Of a stretch of 5,192 nucleotides of DNA, positions 1 through 5,192 are shown one piece after another. The stretch is taken from contig CAMBSA010000186.1 of assembly GCA_945869935.1 (NCBI GenBank), positions 1 to 5,192 on the forward strand, in the 5' to 3' direction. The notes under the pieces were generated by a model that saw only the letters and a program-made list of their open reading frames with translations, ran no database searches and had not been told where the DNA came from. A program made the translations under genes and the position numbers. This DNA comes from Bordetella parapertussis (GTDB lineage: Bacteria; Pseudomonadota; Gammaproteobacteria; Burkholderiales; SG8-39). Each line of letters starts with the position of its first letter. Position 1 is the first letter of the stretch.

Positions 1-742
1 AGGGGTAGACGAACTCCACCGGAAAGCCGGAATTCTTCGCGGCAAGGCCGAAAAAGTCGATCACGAGGCCAATGCCGAACTGCCCGTTGGAGACCCCGTC
101 GGGCACGCCGAAGCTGCGCTCGGTGATGGCCGCCGAGTTGCCCGAGATCTGCAGGGTCTGGGCCCAGCCCTTTTCCCAGCCTTCGCCCTGGAGGATGGTC
201 TCGACGGTGAGGTGGGTGGTGCCGGACCGAGAGGGCGAGGACACTGCGAGGTGGCCGAAATAGGCCGGGCGGATCAGATCCGCCCATTCGCGCGACTCGG
301 GCAGCTTGTTGGCTTTCAGATAACGCGTATTCCACATGATGCCGTAGCCGGCGAGTGCCTGGCCGCGATAGAAACCCTGCGAGTCGTTCACCGGGTAATT
401 GCCGATCTTCTCCGGGATGCCCTTGATTCCCGGGTCGTATTTCACCAGCAGCTTGTCCTTGGCAAGGACCTCGAACGCATCCGGGGCCGAGGCCCAGAAC
501 ACATCCGGCCGGTCACCCGGCCGGCCTTCGCGAACATAGGCCACGCCGGCCGAGGTGCCCTTGTTGAGGATCTCGACCTTGACGCCGGGATTACGCTTCT
601 CGAAAGCCTGCTGGTAGGCGGCGGTGAGCTCCTTGGGGAAGGAGGTGATCACCGTGACCTGCGACTGGGCGAACGCCCGCGTGCCGGGCAGAACGGCGAA
701 CAGCGTGGCGACGATTGCGTACAGGGCGATTCGTGCTTGCAT
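1..742 (-). CDS. ABC transporter periplasmic solute-binding protein (3' end outside window)
   Basis: This is the N-terminal part (247 codons) of an extracellular solute-binding protein of the iron/polyamine/phosphoglycerate-like class, which captures a ligand in the periplasm for an ABC permease. Reading the minus strand from ATG at 742 gives a classic Sec signal peptide: MQAR, then a hydrophobic stretch at residues 5-18, then a small-residue site ending AFA25 before Q26. The mature protein opens with VTVITSFPKELTAAYQQAF and continues with GTSAG near residues 60-64 and a PDVFWASAPDAFE segment, as in class II binding proteins. The frame stays open to base 1, so the C-terminal part is missing. 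The start has no strong Shine-Dalgarno; a GGAG lies 13 bases upstream. An in-frame TTG at 748 is an alternative but only adds two residues. No permease or ATPase is in view; they may lie further left. The family call is firm, but the ligand is unknown. Resemblance to PgtC-like or ferric-iron-binding proteins is from memory only. Confidence 0.87.
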   Translation of the reverse strand, partial: MQARIALYAIVATLFAVLPGTRAFAQSQVTVITSFPKELTAAYQQAFEKRNPGVKVEILNKGTSAGVAYVREGRPGDRPDVFWASAPDAFEVLAKDKLLVKYDPGIKGIPEKIGNYPVNDSQGFYRGQALAGYGIMWNTRYLKANKLPESREWADLIRPAYFGHLAVSSPSRSGTTHLTVETILQGEGWEKGWAQTLQISGNSAAITERSFGVPDGVSNGQFGIGLVIDFFGLAAKNSGFPVEFVYP

Positions 743-787
743 GGCCAAGGTTCGGCTCCGCTGGGCGGTGAGTGGACTGCGCGGCGG

Positions 788-816
788 ATTCTACTCCGCG
801 TGCATCCGTCTAGACG
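788..816 (-). promoter_or_regulatory. Candidate sigma-70 promoter of the solute-binding protein gene, with overlapping palindrome
   Basis: On the minus strand a TAGAAT box (788-793, 5 of 6 to TATAAT) lies about 45 bases upstream of the ATG at 742. The expected -35 position, 17 bases away, reads CGTCTA (811-816) and is poor. That position coincides with a perfect 10-base palindrome CGTCTAGACG (807-816). A good -10, a weak -35 and a dyad over the -35 would fit an activator- or repressor-controlled promoter, but the evidence is short-motif matching only. Confidence 0.3.
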
Positions 817-913
817 CAAAGCGGGCGGAACGCGAAGCGGACGCGCCGATACGGTCCGGCGTGCAGTACGATGCTGACTGGATGCGTCGCGGGGCCGCGG
901 CGCCGGTTCAGGC

Positions 914-921
914 AAGAGGAG
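914..921 (+). promoter_or_regulatory. Ribosome-binding site that fixes the dodecin start
   Basis: AAGAGGAG is a strong Shine-Dalgarno. Its AGGAG core ends 5 bases before ATG 927. The reading frame is open upstream from 624, but only the part after this site looks like a protein family. An in-frame GTG at 921 overlaps the site itself and is therefore unlikely. Confidence 0.8.
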
Positions 922-926
922 TGGTC

Positions 927-1175
927 ATGGCCACCAGAAGCGCACGAGCGGCGGCAGCCGCCCGCAAGATCGAGAGCGTCTACAAGATCGTCGAAGTTGT
1001 CGGAACAAGCGAGGTGTCCTGGGAGGACGCGGCGCGCAACGCAGTCAAGGCCGCATCCTCCACCCTGCGCGACCTGCGTATCGCCGAAGTGGTCAAGCAG
1101 GACATGACCGTCAAGAACGGCAAGATCATGTCGTTCCGGACGCGTGTGCTGCTGTCGTTCAAGTACGACGCGTGA
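927..1175 (+). CDS. Dodecin-family protein lacking the classic flavin-gripping residues
   Basis: This is an 82-residue small protein. Dodecins form hollow dodecamers that bind flavins or coenzyme A in the cytoplasm and buffer or protect these cofactors. The family signature is clear: strand VYKIVEVVGTS (18-28), helix SWEDAARNAVKAASSTL (31-47), then LRIAEVVKQDMTV (50-62), NGKI (64-67) and a last strand FRTRVLLSFKY (70-80). It carries an Ala/Arg-rich extension of about 14 residues before the first strand. Aligned by eye to Halobacterium dodecin, Trp36, which stacks on the isoalloxazine ring, becomes Ile52, and Gln55 becomes Arg71. That pattern is nearer to the mycobacterial calcium-dodecin type, so the ligand may not be a flavin stacked in the archaeal way. 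The start is set by AAGAGGAG five bases upstream. The gene stands alone: its left neighbour is divergent, and downstream comes a hairpin repeat that begins inside its last codons (Asp, Ala, stop). Confidence 0.9.
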   Translation: MATRSARAAAAARKIESVYKIVEVVGTSEVSWEDAARNAVKAASSTLRDLRIAEVVKQDMTVKNGKIMSFRTRVLLSFKYDA

Positions 1176-1249
1176 AGCGTCGTTGCTTGAATCGGCGCGA
1201 CGCGTGAAGCGTCGTTGCTTGAATCGGTGCGACGCCTGAGGCTTCATTT
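1167..1249. repeat. 32-base tandem repeat, about 2.6 copies, each with a hairpin
   Basis: Unit 1 (1167-1198) and unit 2 (1199-1230) differ at one base of 32. A degenerate third part-unit (1231-1249) matches 14 of its 19 bases. Each unit begins GACGC GTGAA GCGTC, a perfect stem around a 5-base loop. In unit 1 the stem extends to 7 base pairs (ACGACGC 1165-1171 with GCGTCGT 1177-1183). Unit 1 overlaps the end of the dodecin gene, so that the TGA stop (1173-1175) sits in the hairpin loop. In the third unit two changes (G to C and A to G) pair with each other, lengthening the stem and shrinking the loop to TGA. Confidence 0.9.
1231..1249 (+). terminator. Possible weak transcription terminator after the dodecin gene
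   Basis: The third repeat unit can fold as GACGCC / GGCTTC with one internal mismatch and a TGA loop, followed by ATTT. The T-tract is too short for a textbook intrinsic terminator. The stacked hairpins of units 1 and 2 upstream may instead pause polymerase or protect the 3' end of the message from exonucleases. Confidence 0.25.
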
Positions 1250-1265
1250 GTCCCGCGTGCCCGCT

Positions 1266-1278
1266 CGCACATTGTGCG
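1266..1278. promoter_or_regulatory. Perfect 13-base interrupted palindrome upstream of ggt
   Basis: CGCACA T TGTGCG is a perfect 6+1+6 dyad ending 37 bases before the ggt ATG. The position suits an operator in the promoter or leader region of ggt. No convincing -35/-10 pair was found around it, so its role is unassigned. Confidence 0.35.
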
Positions 1279-1303
1279 TGGATGCTATGTGCGGTACGCA
1301 TGC

Positions 1304-1322
1304 AGGATCGTTCGCATGATCC
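1304..1322 (+). promoter_or_regulatory. ggt ribosome-binding site inside a small inverted repeat
   Basis: AGGA (1304-1307) lies 8 bases before ATG 1316 and supports that start over the upstream in-frame GTG at 1274. GGATC (1305-1309) can pair with GATCC (1318-1322), placing the Shine-Dalgarno in the stem and the start codon at the loop edge. Five base pairs plus one possible wobble pair is a marginal helix, so any control of translation is speculative. Confidence 0.45.
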
Positions 1323-3052
1323 GGTGTCCCTGTCGTACGCTCGCGATTGCCCTGCTCGTCGTATTCGCAGGTGCGGCTCGCGCACAACCCGACCCCGAGT
1401 CCGCTTCCGGCCGCACGAAGCACCCCGTCGTCACCGCGAAGCGCTACATGGTGGTGGCGGCGAACCCCCATGCCGCGGACGCGGGGCGGATGATCCTTGC
1501 CCGCGGCGGCAGTGCGGTGGATGCGGCGATTGCGGTGCAGATGGTCCTGAACCTGGTCGAGCCCCAGTCCTCGGGAATCGGTGGAGGTGCATTCATGCTG
1601 CATTTCTCGTCGCGCGACGGCCGGGTGAGCATGTGGGATGGACGGGAGACGGCTCCCGCTGCGGCGACCGCGGACCGGTTTCTCGGCCCTGACGGGGAGC
1701 CGATACGGTTTTTCGACGCAGTGGTGGGAGGGCGTTCCGTCGGTGTTCCGGGCGTGTTGCGCATGCTCGAGGCGGCGCATCGCAGGCACGGCAAACTGCC
1801 TTGGGCAAGCCTGTTCCAGCCGGCGATCGACCTGGCCGAGAAGGGCTTCGACGTGTCGCCTCGCCTGAGCACGCTGCTGCGGCGTGTGCGGATGCTGCAA
1901 CTCGACGACACGTCGCGCGCCTATTTCTACGAGATGAGCGGCGTGCCGCGTCGTGCCGGAACGCTTCTTGCGAATCCGGAACTGGCGGCGACGCTCCGCG
2001 CGATCGCAGCCGGCGGGGCGGATGCGTTCTATGTCGGCGACATCGCGCGGGATATCGTGGCGAAGGTTCAGGGCTCGGTCAGTCCCGGTGATCTTGCCCT
2101 GGAGGATCTTGCCGCCTACCGGACGATCGAGCGCGAGCCGCTTTGCACGCGTTACCGCAAGTGGAAGGTGTGCGGCGCACCGCCGCCCAGTTCCGGTGCA
2201 CTCACGGTGTTTGGAACGCTCGGTGTGCTCGAGAGCACACCGTTCGCCCGCCAGCCGGCACGCTCCCCGCAGGCGGTGCACCTCATCACCGAGGCCGCAC
2301 GCCTGGCGTATGCCGATCGCGATCGCTATGTCTCCGATCCCGGGTTTGCGGACGTGCCGGTGGAGGGCCTGCTCGATCGTGCCTATCTCGCCGGCCGGGC
2401 GCGGCAGATCCGTCCGGATAGTTCCCTCGGGCGAGCCGATCCAGGTATTCCCAAGGGGGCGGAACTGGCGCGCCTGGCCGACGACGAGTCGTCGGAGCTG
2501 CCATCAACCAGTCATGTGTCGATCGTGGATGCGCGCGGCAACGCGGTAGCGCTTACGACCTCGATCGAATTTGCCTTCGGTTCGCAACTCATGGTGCGGG
2601 GCTTTCTGCTGAACAACCAGCTGACCGACTTTTCATTCACACCACAACGCGATGGCAAACCGGTTGCAAACCGCATCCAGCCCCGGAAGCGGCCGCGCAG
2701 CGCGATGTCCCCCACCCTGGTAATCGATGCGGGCGGGAAGCTCGTGATGGTGATCGGGTCAGCCGGCGGCAGCATGATCATCAATCACGTGGTGAAGATG
2801 CTGGTGGGTACCCTTGACTGGGGAATGACGCTTCAGGATGCGATCGACATGCCCAATTTCGGCAGCCGCAACGGACCGACCGAACTCGAGATTGGCGCGG
2901 GCATGGACAACTGGGCGGCGCCGCTTCGATCGATAGGTCACGATATCCGGGGCTTTGAAGGAACCAGCGGCATGCACGGCATTCGTCGCACAGCCGCGGG
3001 CTGGACAAGCGGCATCGATCCGCGCCGCGAGGGAGCCGCGCGCGGGGAGTGA
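1316..3052 (+). CDS. ggt: Gamma-glutamyltransferase (periplasmic Ntn hydrolase)
   Basis: This 578-residue precursor is close to the 580 of E. coli Ggt. The enzyme cleaves or transfers the gamma-glutamyl group of glutathione and related amides in the periplasm. The protein starts with a Sec signal peptide (basic start, hydrophobic residues 8-18, ARA23 cleavage). The precursor self-cleaves before the nucleophile, here Thr398 in STSHVSIVD, giving a large chain of about 370 residues and a small one of 181. Other conserved parts are Arg110 in DGRETAP (carboxylate binding), Asp438 in NNQLTDF, Ser462, and the oxyanion pair Gly484-Gly485 in GSAGGS. Compared with E. coli, the residue at Asn411 is Glu418 and Ser463 is Ala463. 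The lid segment after DFS is also about five residues shorter, so substrate preference may differ; cephalosporin-acylase-like relatives share this fold. ATG 1316 is chosen because it has AGGA 8 bases upstream and begins the signal peptide directly; GTG 1274 would add 14 residues in front. The gene is convergent with its right neighbour. Confidence 0.93.
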   Translation: MIRCPCRTLAIALLVVFAGAARAQPDPESASGRTKHPVVTAKRYMVVAANPHAADAGRMILARGGSAVDAAIAVQMVLNLVEPQSSGIGGGAFMLHFSSRDGRVSMWDGRETAPAAATADRFLGPDGEPIRFFDAVVGGRSVGVPGVLRMLEAAHRRHGKLPWASLFQPAIDLAEKGFDVSPRLSTLLRRVRMLQLDDTSRAYFYEMSGVPRRAGTLLANPELAATLRAIAAGGADAFYVGDIARDIVAKVQGSVSPGDLALEDLAAYRTIEREPLCTRYRKWKVCGAPPPSSGALTVFGTLGVLESTPFARQPARSPQAVHLITEAARLAYADRDRYVSDPGFADVPVEGLLDRAYLAGRARQIRPDSSLGRADPGIPKGAELARLADDESSELPSTSHVSIVDARGNAVALTTSIEFAFGSQLMVRGFLLNNQLTDFSFTPQRDGKPVANRIQPRKRPRSAMSPTLVIDAGGKLVMVIGSAGGSMIINHVVKMLVGTLDWGMTLQDAIDMPNFGSRNGPTELEIGAGMDNWAAPLRSIGHDIRGFEGTSGMHGIRRTAAGWTSGIDPRREGAARGE

Positions 3053-3056
3053 GCGT

Positions 3057-4040
3057 TCAGTTGGTGGCGCGAGTCCCCGTCTGGCGGATGATCTTTCCCC
3101 ACTTCGGGATCTCGGCACGAATCAGTTCGCCAAAGCTCTCCGCGCTTCCGGCGACGACCTCGAAGTCGATCGCGGTGAGCTTGTCGCGGACTTCCGGCAA
3201 TTTCAGTATCCGGACCAGTTCGCGGTTGTACCAGTCGATGATGTGTTTCGGCGTGCCGCCGGGGGCCATGAATCCGATCCATGAAATCGCCTCGAAATCG
3301 GCATAGCCCGATTCGATCATCGTCGGAACTCCCGGGGTGGAGGCGAGCCTGCGCCGACCGGTCGAGGCGAGCACTTTCATCTGGCCCGACTTCATGTAGG
3401 GCAGCACGTTGCCGGGGACGAGGAACGCCGCCTGCACCGTGCCGGCGATCACATCATTGATTGCGGGTGCGCTGCCCTTGTAAGGGACATGCACCAGATC
3501 GATGCCGGCCGCGGTCTTGAGCATTTCCATCGTGAGATGCGAGCCGCCACCTACCGCGATCGAGCCGTAGTTAAGTTTGCCCGGGCGCGCTTTTGCGTAC
3601 GCGACGAGTTCAGCGACGTTGTTTACCGGCACGCTGGGATGCACGACAAGAAACTGCGGCGAACTCACTGCATGGGTGATCGGCGCGAGGTCCTTCACCG
3701 GGTCGAAGGGCAGCTTGTCGAACAGCGTCGGATTGATCGCGATCGGCCCGTTGAAGGCGACCAGCAGCGTGGAGCCGTCCGGTGGCGCCTTGGCGACATA
3801 GTCAGTGCCGATATTGCCGCCCGCGCCGGCCTTGGTCTCGACCACCACCGGTTGCCCGAGCGCCTTCGAGAGTTCCGGCGTCACCAGCCGTGCGGTGAGG
3901 TCCATGGTTCCCCCGACGACCGGCACGATGATGCGAACGGGTTTCGAGGGGAAGGCCTCCTGTGCGAGAACTGTGTTCGCGCACAGTGCGCAGGCAAGCG
4001 CGGCGAGGAATGCGATCGTTCGGTGCAGGGTGCGTGTCAT
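3057..4040 (-). CDS. Bug/TctC-family tripartite tricarboxylate transporter substrate-binding protein
   Basis: This is a complete 327-residue periplasmic binding protein, the usual length for the family. Bug proteins hold small carboxylates or similar anions in a two-lobed cleft and normally pass them to a TctAB permease, or act as sensors. The signal peptide is MTRTLHR, a hydrophobic run, then VLAQ, with the mature protein starting near EAFPSKPVRIIVPV. Family landmarks follow: GAGGNIG, YVAKAPPDG, a GKLNYGS segment, VPYKGSAPAINDVIAG and PGVPTMIESGY. The first cleft loop reads VPVVGGTMDLTAR, where the family usually has a phenylalanine/proline-rich VPFxPGGxxD; the aspartate is kept. ATG 4040 is chosen because AAAGGA (4050-4055) lies 9 bases upstream and the signal peptide starts there. 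A longer frame from ATG 4109 would bury the signal peptide. It lies 65 bases downstream of the dioxygenase and probably shares its transcript. No permease genes are in view, as is common for orphan Bug proteins. Confidence 0.93.
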   Translation of the reverse strand: MTRTLHRTIAFLAALACALCANTVLAQEAFPSKPVRIIVPVVGGTMDLTARLVTPELSKALGQPVVVETKAGAGGNIGTDYVAKAPPDGSTLLVAFNGPIAINPTLFDKLPFDPVKDLAPITHAVSSPQFLVVHPSVPVNNVAELVAYAKARPGKLNYGSIAVGGGSHLTMEMLKTAAGIDLVHVPYKGSAPAINDVIAGTVQAAFLVPGNVLPYMKSGQMKVLASTGRRRLASTPGVPTMIESGYADFEAISWIGFMAPGGTPKHIIDWYNRELVRILKLPEVRDKLTAIDFEVVAGSAESFGELIRAEIPKWGKIIRQTGTRATN

Positions 4041-4049
4041 TCGGTGGGT

Positions 4050-4055
4050 TCCTTT
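4050..4055 (-). promoter_or_regulatory. Ribosome-binding site selecting the Bug protein start
   Basis: AAAGGA on the minus strand is spaced 9 bases from ATG 4040. It decides against the in-frame ATG at 4109, which overlaps the upstream stop codon as ATGA. Confidence 0.7.
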
Positions 4056-4071
4056 GTCTTCCTTGCTTGTA

Positions 4072-4094
4072 CGCATGTTATGTGCCGGCATGCG
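4072..4094. repeat. Inverted repeat between the dioxygenase and Bug genes
   Basis: CGCATG (4072-4077) and CATGCG (4089-4094) can pair around an 11-base loop in the 65-base gap. No T-tract follows on either strand, so it is not a standard terminator. It could stabilise or process the transcript between the two genes, or be chance. Confidence 0.3.
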
Positions 4095-4105
4095 CGGGGT
4101 CGTGG

Positions 4106-5080
4106 TCATAGATCGTGCTGCCGTTTCTGGCGCGTCGCCGAGAAGCTCGCCAGGGGCGGCATCAGGTGGCGGCGAAGATCGGAATGAGGTGCCGCCGGGC
4201 CATCCGGAACGGGGCGCGTCCCCTTGATCGTCACCCGCTCCATCATCCGCCGCTGCGGATAATAGTCGTGAAGCGCCGAGTGCTGCACCGAGCGGTTGTC
4301 CCAGAACACCACCATGTCCGGCTTCCAGTGGTGGCGGTAGTGGTATTCGTGCATCAGGGTCTTGCGGAACAGAAGATCCAGGATGGAGCGGCTCTCGTCC
4401 TCGTCCATGCCCTTGATGTACAGGGTGAACTCGGGGTTGACGAACAGCACCTTTTTCCCGGTGACGGGATGCGCGCTCACCACCGGGTGGGTTGCCGCCG
4501 GGTACATGTCCTCGAGGCGGCGAAGCTTCTCACGCCCCTCGGGCGTGCCTGAGAACAGCGCCTTGAACGGCTTGAAGTCATGCACCGCCTCCAGCCCCGA
4601 CAGGAAGCTCTGCCACTTGGGCGACAGGCGCTCGTAGATTGCGTTCATGCTGACGAAGGCGGTGTCGCCGCCGATGTCGGGGATGATCTTGGAGCACAGC
4701 ACCGTGCCGAAGGGCGGCGCCTCGCGGAAGGTTTCGTCGCTGTGCCATACATCGGTGGCGCCGGGAGGGTTGCCTTCCTTGTTGTCGTAGACGATCAGTT
4801 CGGGGTTGTCGGCGGTGCTGGTCGAGAACGGATGAACGCTGAGTTCGCCGAAATAGCGCCCGAAGCGCATCAGGTCGGCCGATGAAATCTTCTGGTCGGG
4901 AAACACCAGCACACCGTGCTCGGCATGCGCGAGGCGGATCGCCTCGATGACCGCCGGTTCAAGCGGACTGCTGAGGTCGAGGCAGGTGATCTCGGCACCG
5001 AGAAACACGCCGACGCGCTTGAGCGTGAACGGGAGCGCATTTGCAATGTTCGTGGGCCTTGCGGCGTTGCTGGTGGTCAT
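4106..5080 (-). CDS. TauD/TfdA-family Fe(II)/2-oxoglutarate-dependent dioxygenase
   Basis: This is a complete 324-residue cytoplasmic enzyme. It should couple decarboxylation of 2-oxoglutarate to hydroxylation of a small substrate; in TauD and TfdA this releases sulfite or an ether-linked group. The iron ligands are visible: His113 and Asp115 in DVWHSDETF and the distal His267 in SVQHSALHDYYP. Arg278 and Arg282 in RRMMERVTIKG match the two TauD arginines near 2-oxoglutarate by spacing, and Thr140 in GGDTAF matches the co-substrate threonine. It is about 40 residues longer than E. coli TauD, partly through a C-terminal tail from about residue 289 rich in Pro, Arg and His. No cleavable signal is seen. 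The ATG at 5080 has no strong Shine-Dalgarno, but the N-terminus (PFTLKRVGVFLGAEITCLDL) fits the family. The next gene encodes a binding protein in the same direction, suggesting uptake plus oxidation of one compound. Whether the substrate is a sulfonate, an ether acid or something else is not readable here. Confidence 0.92.
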   Translation of the reverse strand: MTTSNAARPTNIANALPFTLKRVGVFLGAEITCLDLSSPLEPAVIEAIRLAHAEHGVLVFPDQKISSADLMRFGRYFGELSVHPFSTSTADNPELIVYDNKEGNPPGATDVWHSDETFREAPPFGTVLCSKIIPDIGGDTAFVSMNAIYERLSPKWQSFLSGLEAVHDFKPFKALFSGTPEGREKLRRLEDMYPAATHPVVSAHPVTGKKVLFVNPEFTLYIKGMDEDESRSILDLLFRKTLMHEYHYRHHWKPDMVVFWDNRSVQHSALHDYYPQRRMMERVTIKGTRPVPDGPAAPHSDLRRHLMPPLASFSATRQKRQHDL

Positions 5081-5116
5081 TCGTCATTTCGCGTAACGGT
5101 TGTGAGGGGGCAGGGT

Positions 5117-5145
5117 AGTATGCTTTTCTAGGAGTATGGGTACAA
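5117..5145 (-). promoter_or_regulatory. Candidate sigma-70 promoter of the dioxygenase-Bug unit
   Basis: On the minus strand TTGTAC (5140-5145, 3 of 6) and CATACT (5117-5122, 4 of 6) are separated by exactly 17 bases. The start of transcription would be about 30 bases before ATG 5080. The local AT content is above the surroundings. The match is weak and would suit an activated promoter. Confidence 0.35.
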
Positions 5146-5154
5146 TATTTCCAT

Positions 5155-5164
5155 CAGCCGGCTG
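5155..5164. promoter_or_regulatory. Perfect palindrome upstream of the dioxygenase promoter
   Basis: CAGCCGGCTG is a perfect 10-base dyad lying 9 bases upstream of the candidate -35 box, flanked by imperfect CATC/GATG arms. This position would suit a regulator site for the dioxygenase operon or for a divergent gene beyond the right edge. GC-rich palindromes of this size also occur by chance. Confidence 0.25.
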
Positions 5165-5192
5165 GATGAGTTCACGCCGCCTGCTCGTAACG

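Noticed and set aside
212..877. Plus-strand open frame of 221 codons opposite the solute-binding protein gene
   Set aside because: The minus strand encodes a clear signal peptide and a binding-protein fold over the same bases. The plus frame shows no domain.
624..926. Upstream open frame continuous with the dodecin gene
   Set aside because: It lies across the divergent intergenic region and the start of the solute-binding gene, has no family resemblance, and is made obsolete by the strong ribosome-binding site at 914-921.
1167..1249. Tandem repeat considered as a CRISPR array
   Set aside because: The units are directly adjacent without unique spacers, and no cas gene is near.
1244..2281. 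Long minus-strand open frame opposite ggt (345 codons)
   Set aside because: Its translation is Arg/His-rich with no recognisable domain, and it lies opposite a well-supported ggt. It is a GC-rich shadow frame.
4041..4109. A longer Bug protein starting at ATG 4109, overlapping the dioxygenase stop as ATGA
   Set aside because: The 23 extra residues are polar and would sit in front of a normal signal peptide. ATG 4040 has a good AAAGGA site at 9 bases and gives the family's usual length.
3489..4187. Plus-strand open frame of 232 codons opposite the Bug gene
   Set aside because: The composition is typical of an antisense frame of a GC-rich gene, and it overlaps a complete Bug coding sequence.
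5136..5192. Possible start of a plus-strand gene at the right edge (ATG 5136, or ATG 5166 reading MSSRRLLVT)
   Set aside because: Only 9 to 19 codons are visible. AGGAG is just one base from ATG 5136, and ATG 5166 has no ribosome-binding site. A real gene is possible but cannot be supported from this window.

Overview
The window is GC-rich DNA whose gene content points to a betaproteobacterium, most likely of the order Burkholderiales. The main clue is an orphan tripartite-tricarboxylate-type periplasmic binding protein (Bug/TctC family), a family greatly expanded in that order. It lies next to a TauD/TfdA-type dioxygenase. This assignment is an inference from gene content, because there is no rRNA or marker gene here.

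Layout from left to right. Positions 1-742 (minus) hold the N-terminal 247 codons of a secreted ABC-type solute-binding protein that runs off the left edge. A 184-base divergent intergenic region follows. It has a plausible promoter for the minus-strand gene and a clear ribosome-binding site for the next gene. Positions 927-1175 (plus) encode an 82-residue dodecin-family protein. It lacks the tryptophan and glutamine that grip flavin in the archaeal prototype. A 32-base tandem repeat starts inside the last codons of this gene, and each unit folds into a hairpin. Positions 1316-3052 (plus) encode a complete exported gamma-glutamyltransferase/acylase-type Ntn hydrolase with an intact autoprocessing threonine. 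Its stop lies only 4 bases from the stop of the convergent minus-strand gene. That gene, 3057-4040 (minus), encodes a complete Bug/TctC solute-binding protein. Upstream of it, 4106-5080 (minus) encodes a complete TauD/TfdA-type Fe(II)/2-oxoglutarate dioxygenase with all metal and co-substrate ligands. The last 112 bases hold a candidate promoter for this two-gene unit and a palindrome.

How the genes work together: three of the five proteins carry signal peptides and act in the periplasm. They are two binding proteins and one amide-bond hydrolase, which suggests a scavenging region. The dioxygenase and Bug genes are codirectional with a 65-base gap and probably form an operon, in which a small organic acid or sulfonate-like compound is captured outside and oxidised inside. 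The substrate cannot be read from the sequence. No permease for either binding protein lies in the window. No mobile element, CRISPR array, tRNA or rRNA was seen, and no gene-free stretch exceeds 300 bases.

I did not find a convincing undescribed system. The leads most worth a second look are the ligand-site changes in the dodecin, the hairpin tandem repeat overlapping its stop codon, and the altered donor-site residues in the gamma-glutamyltransferase.
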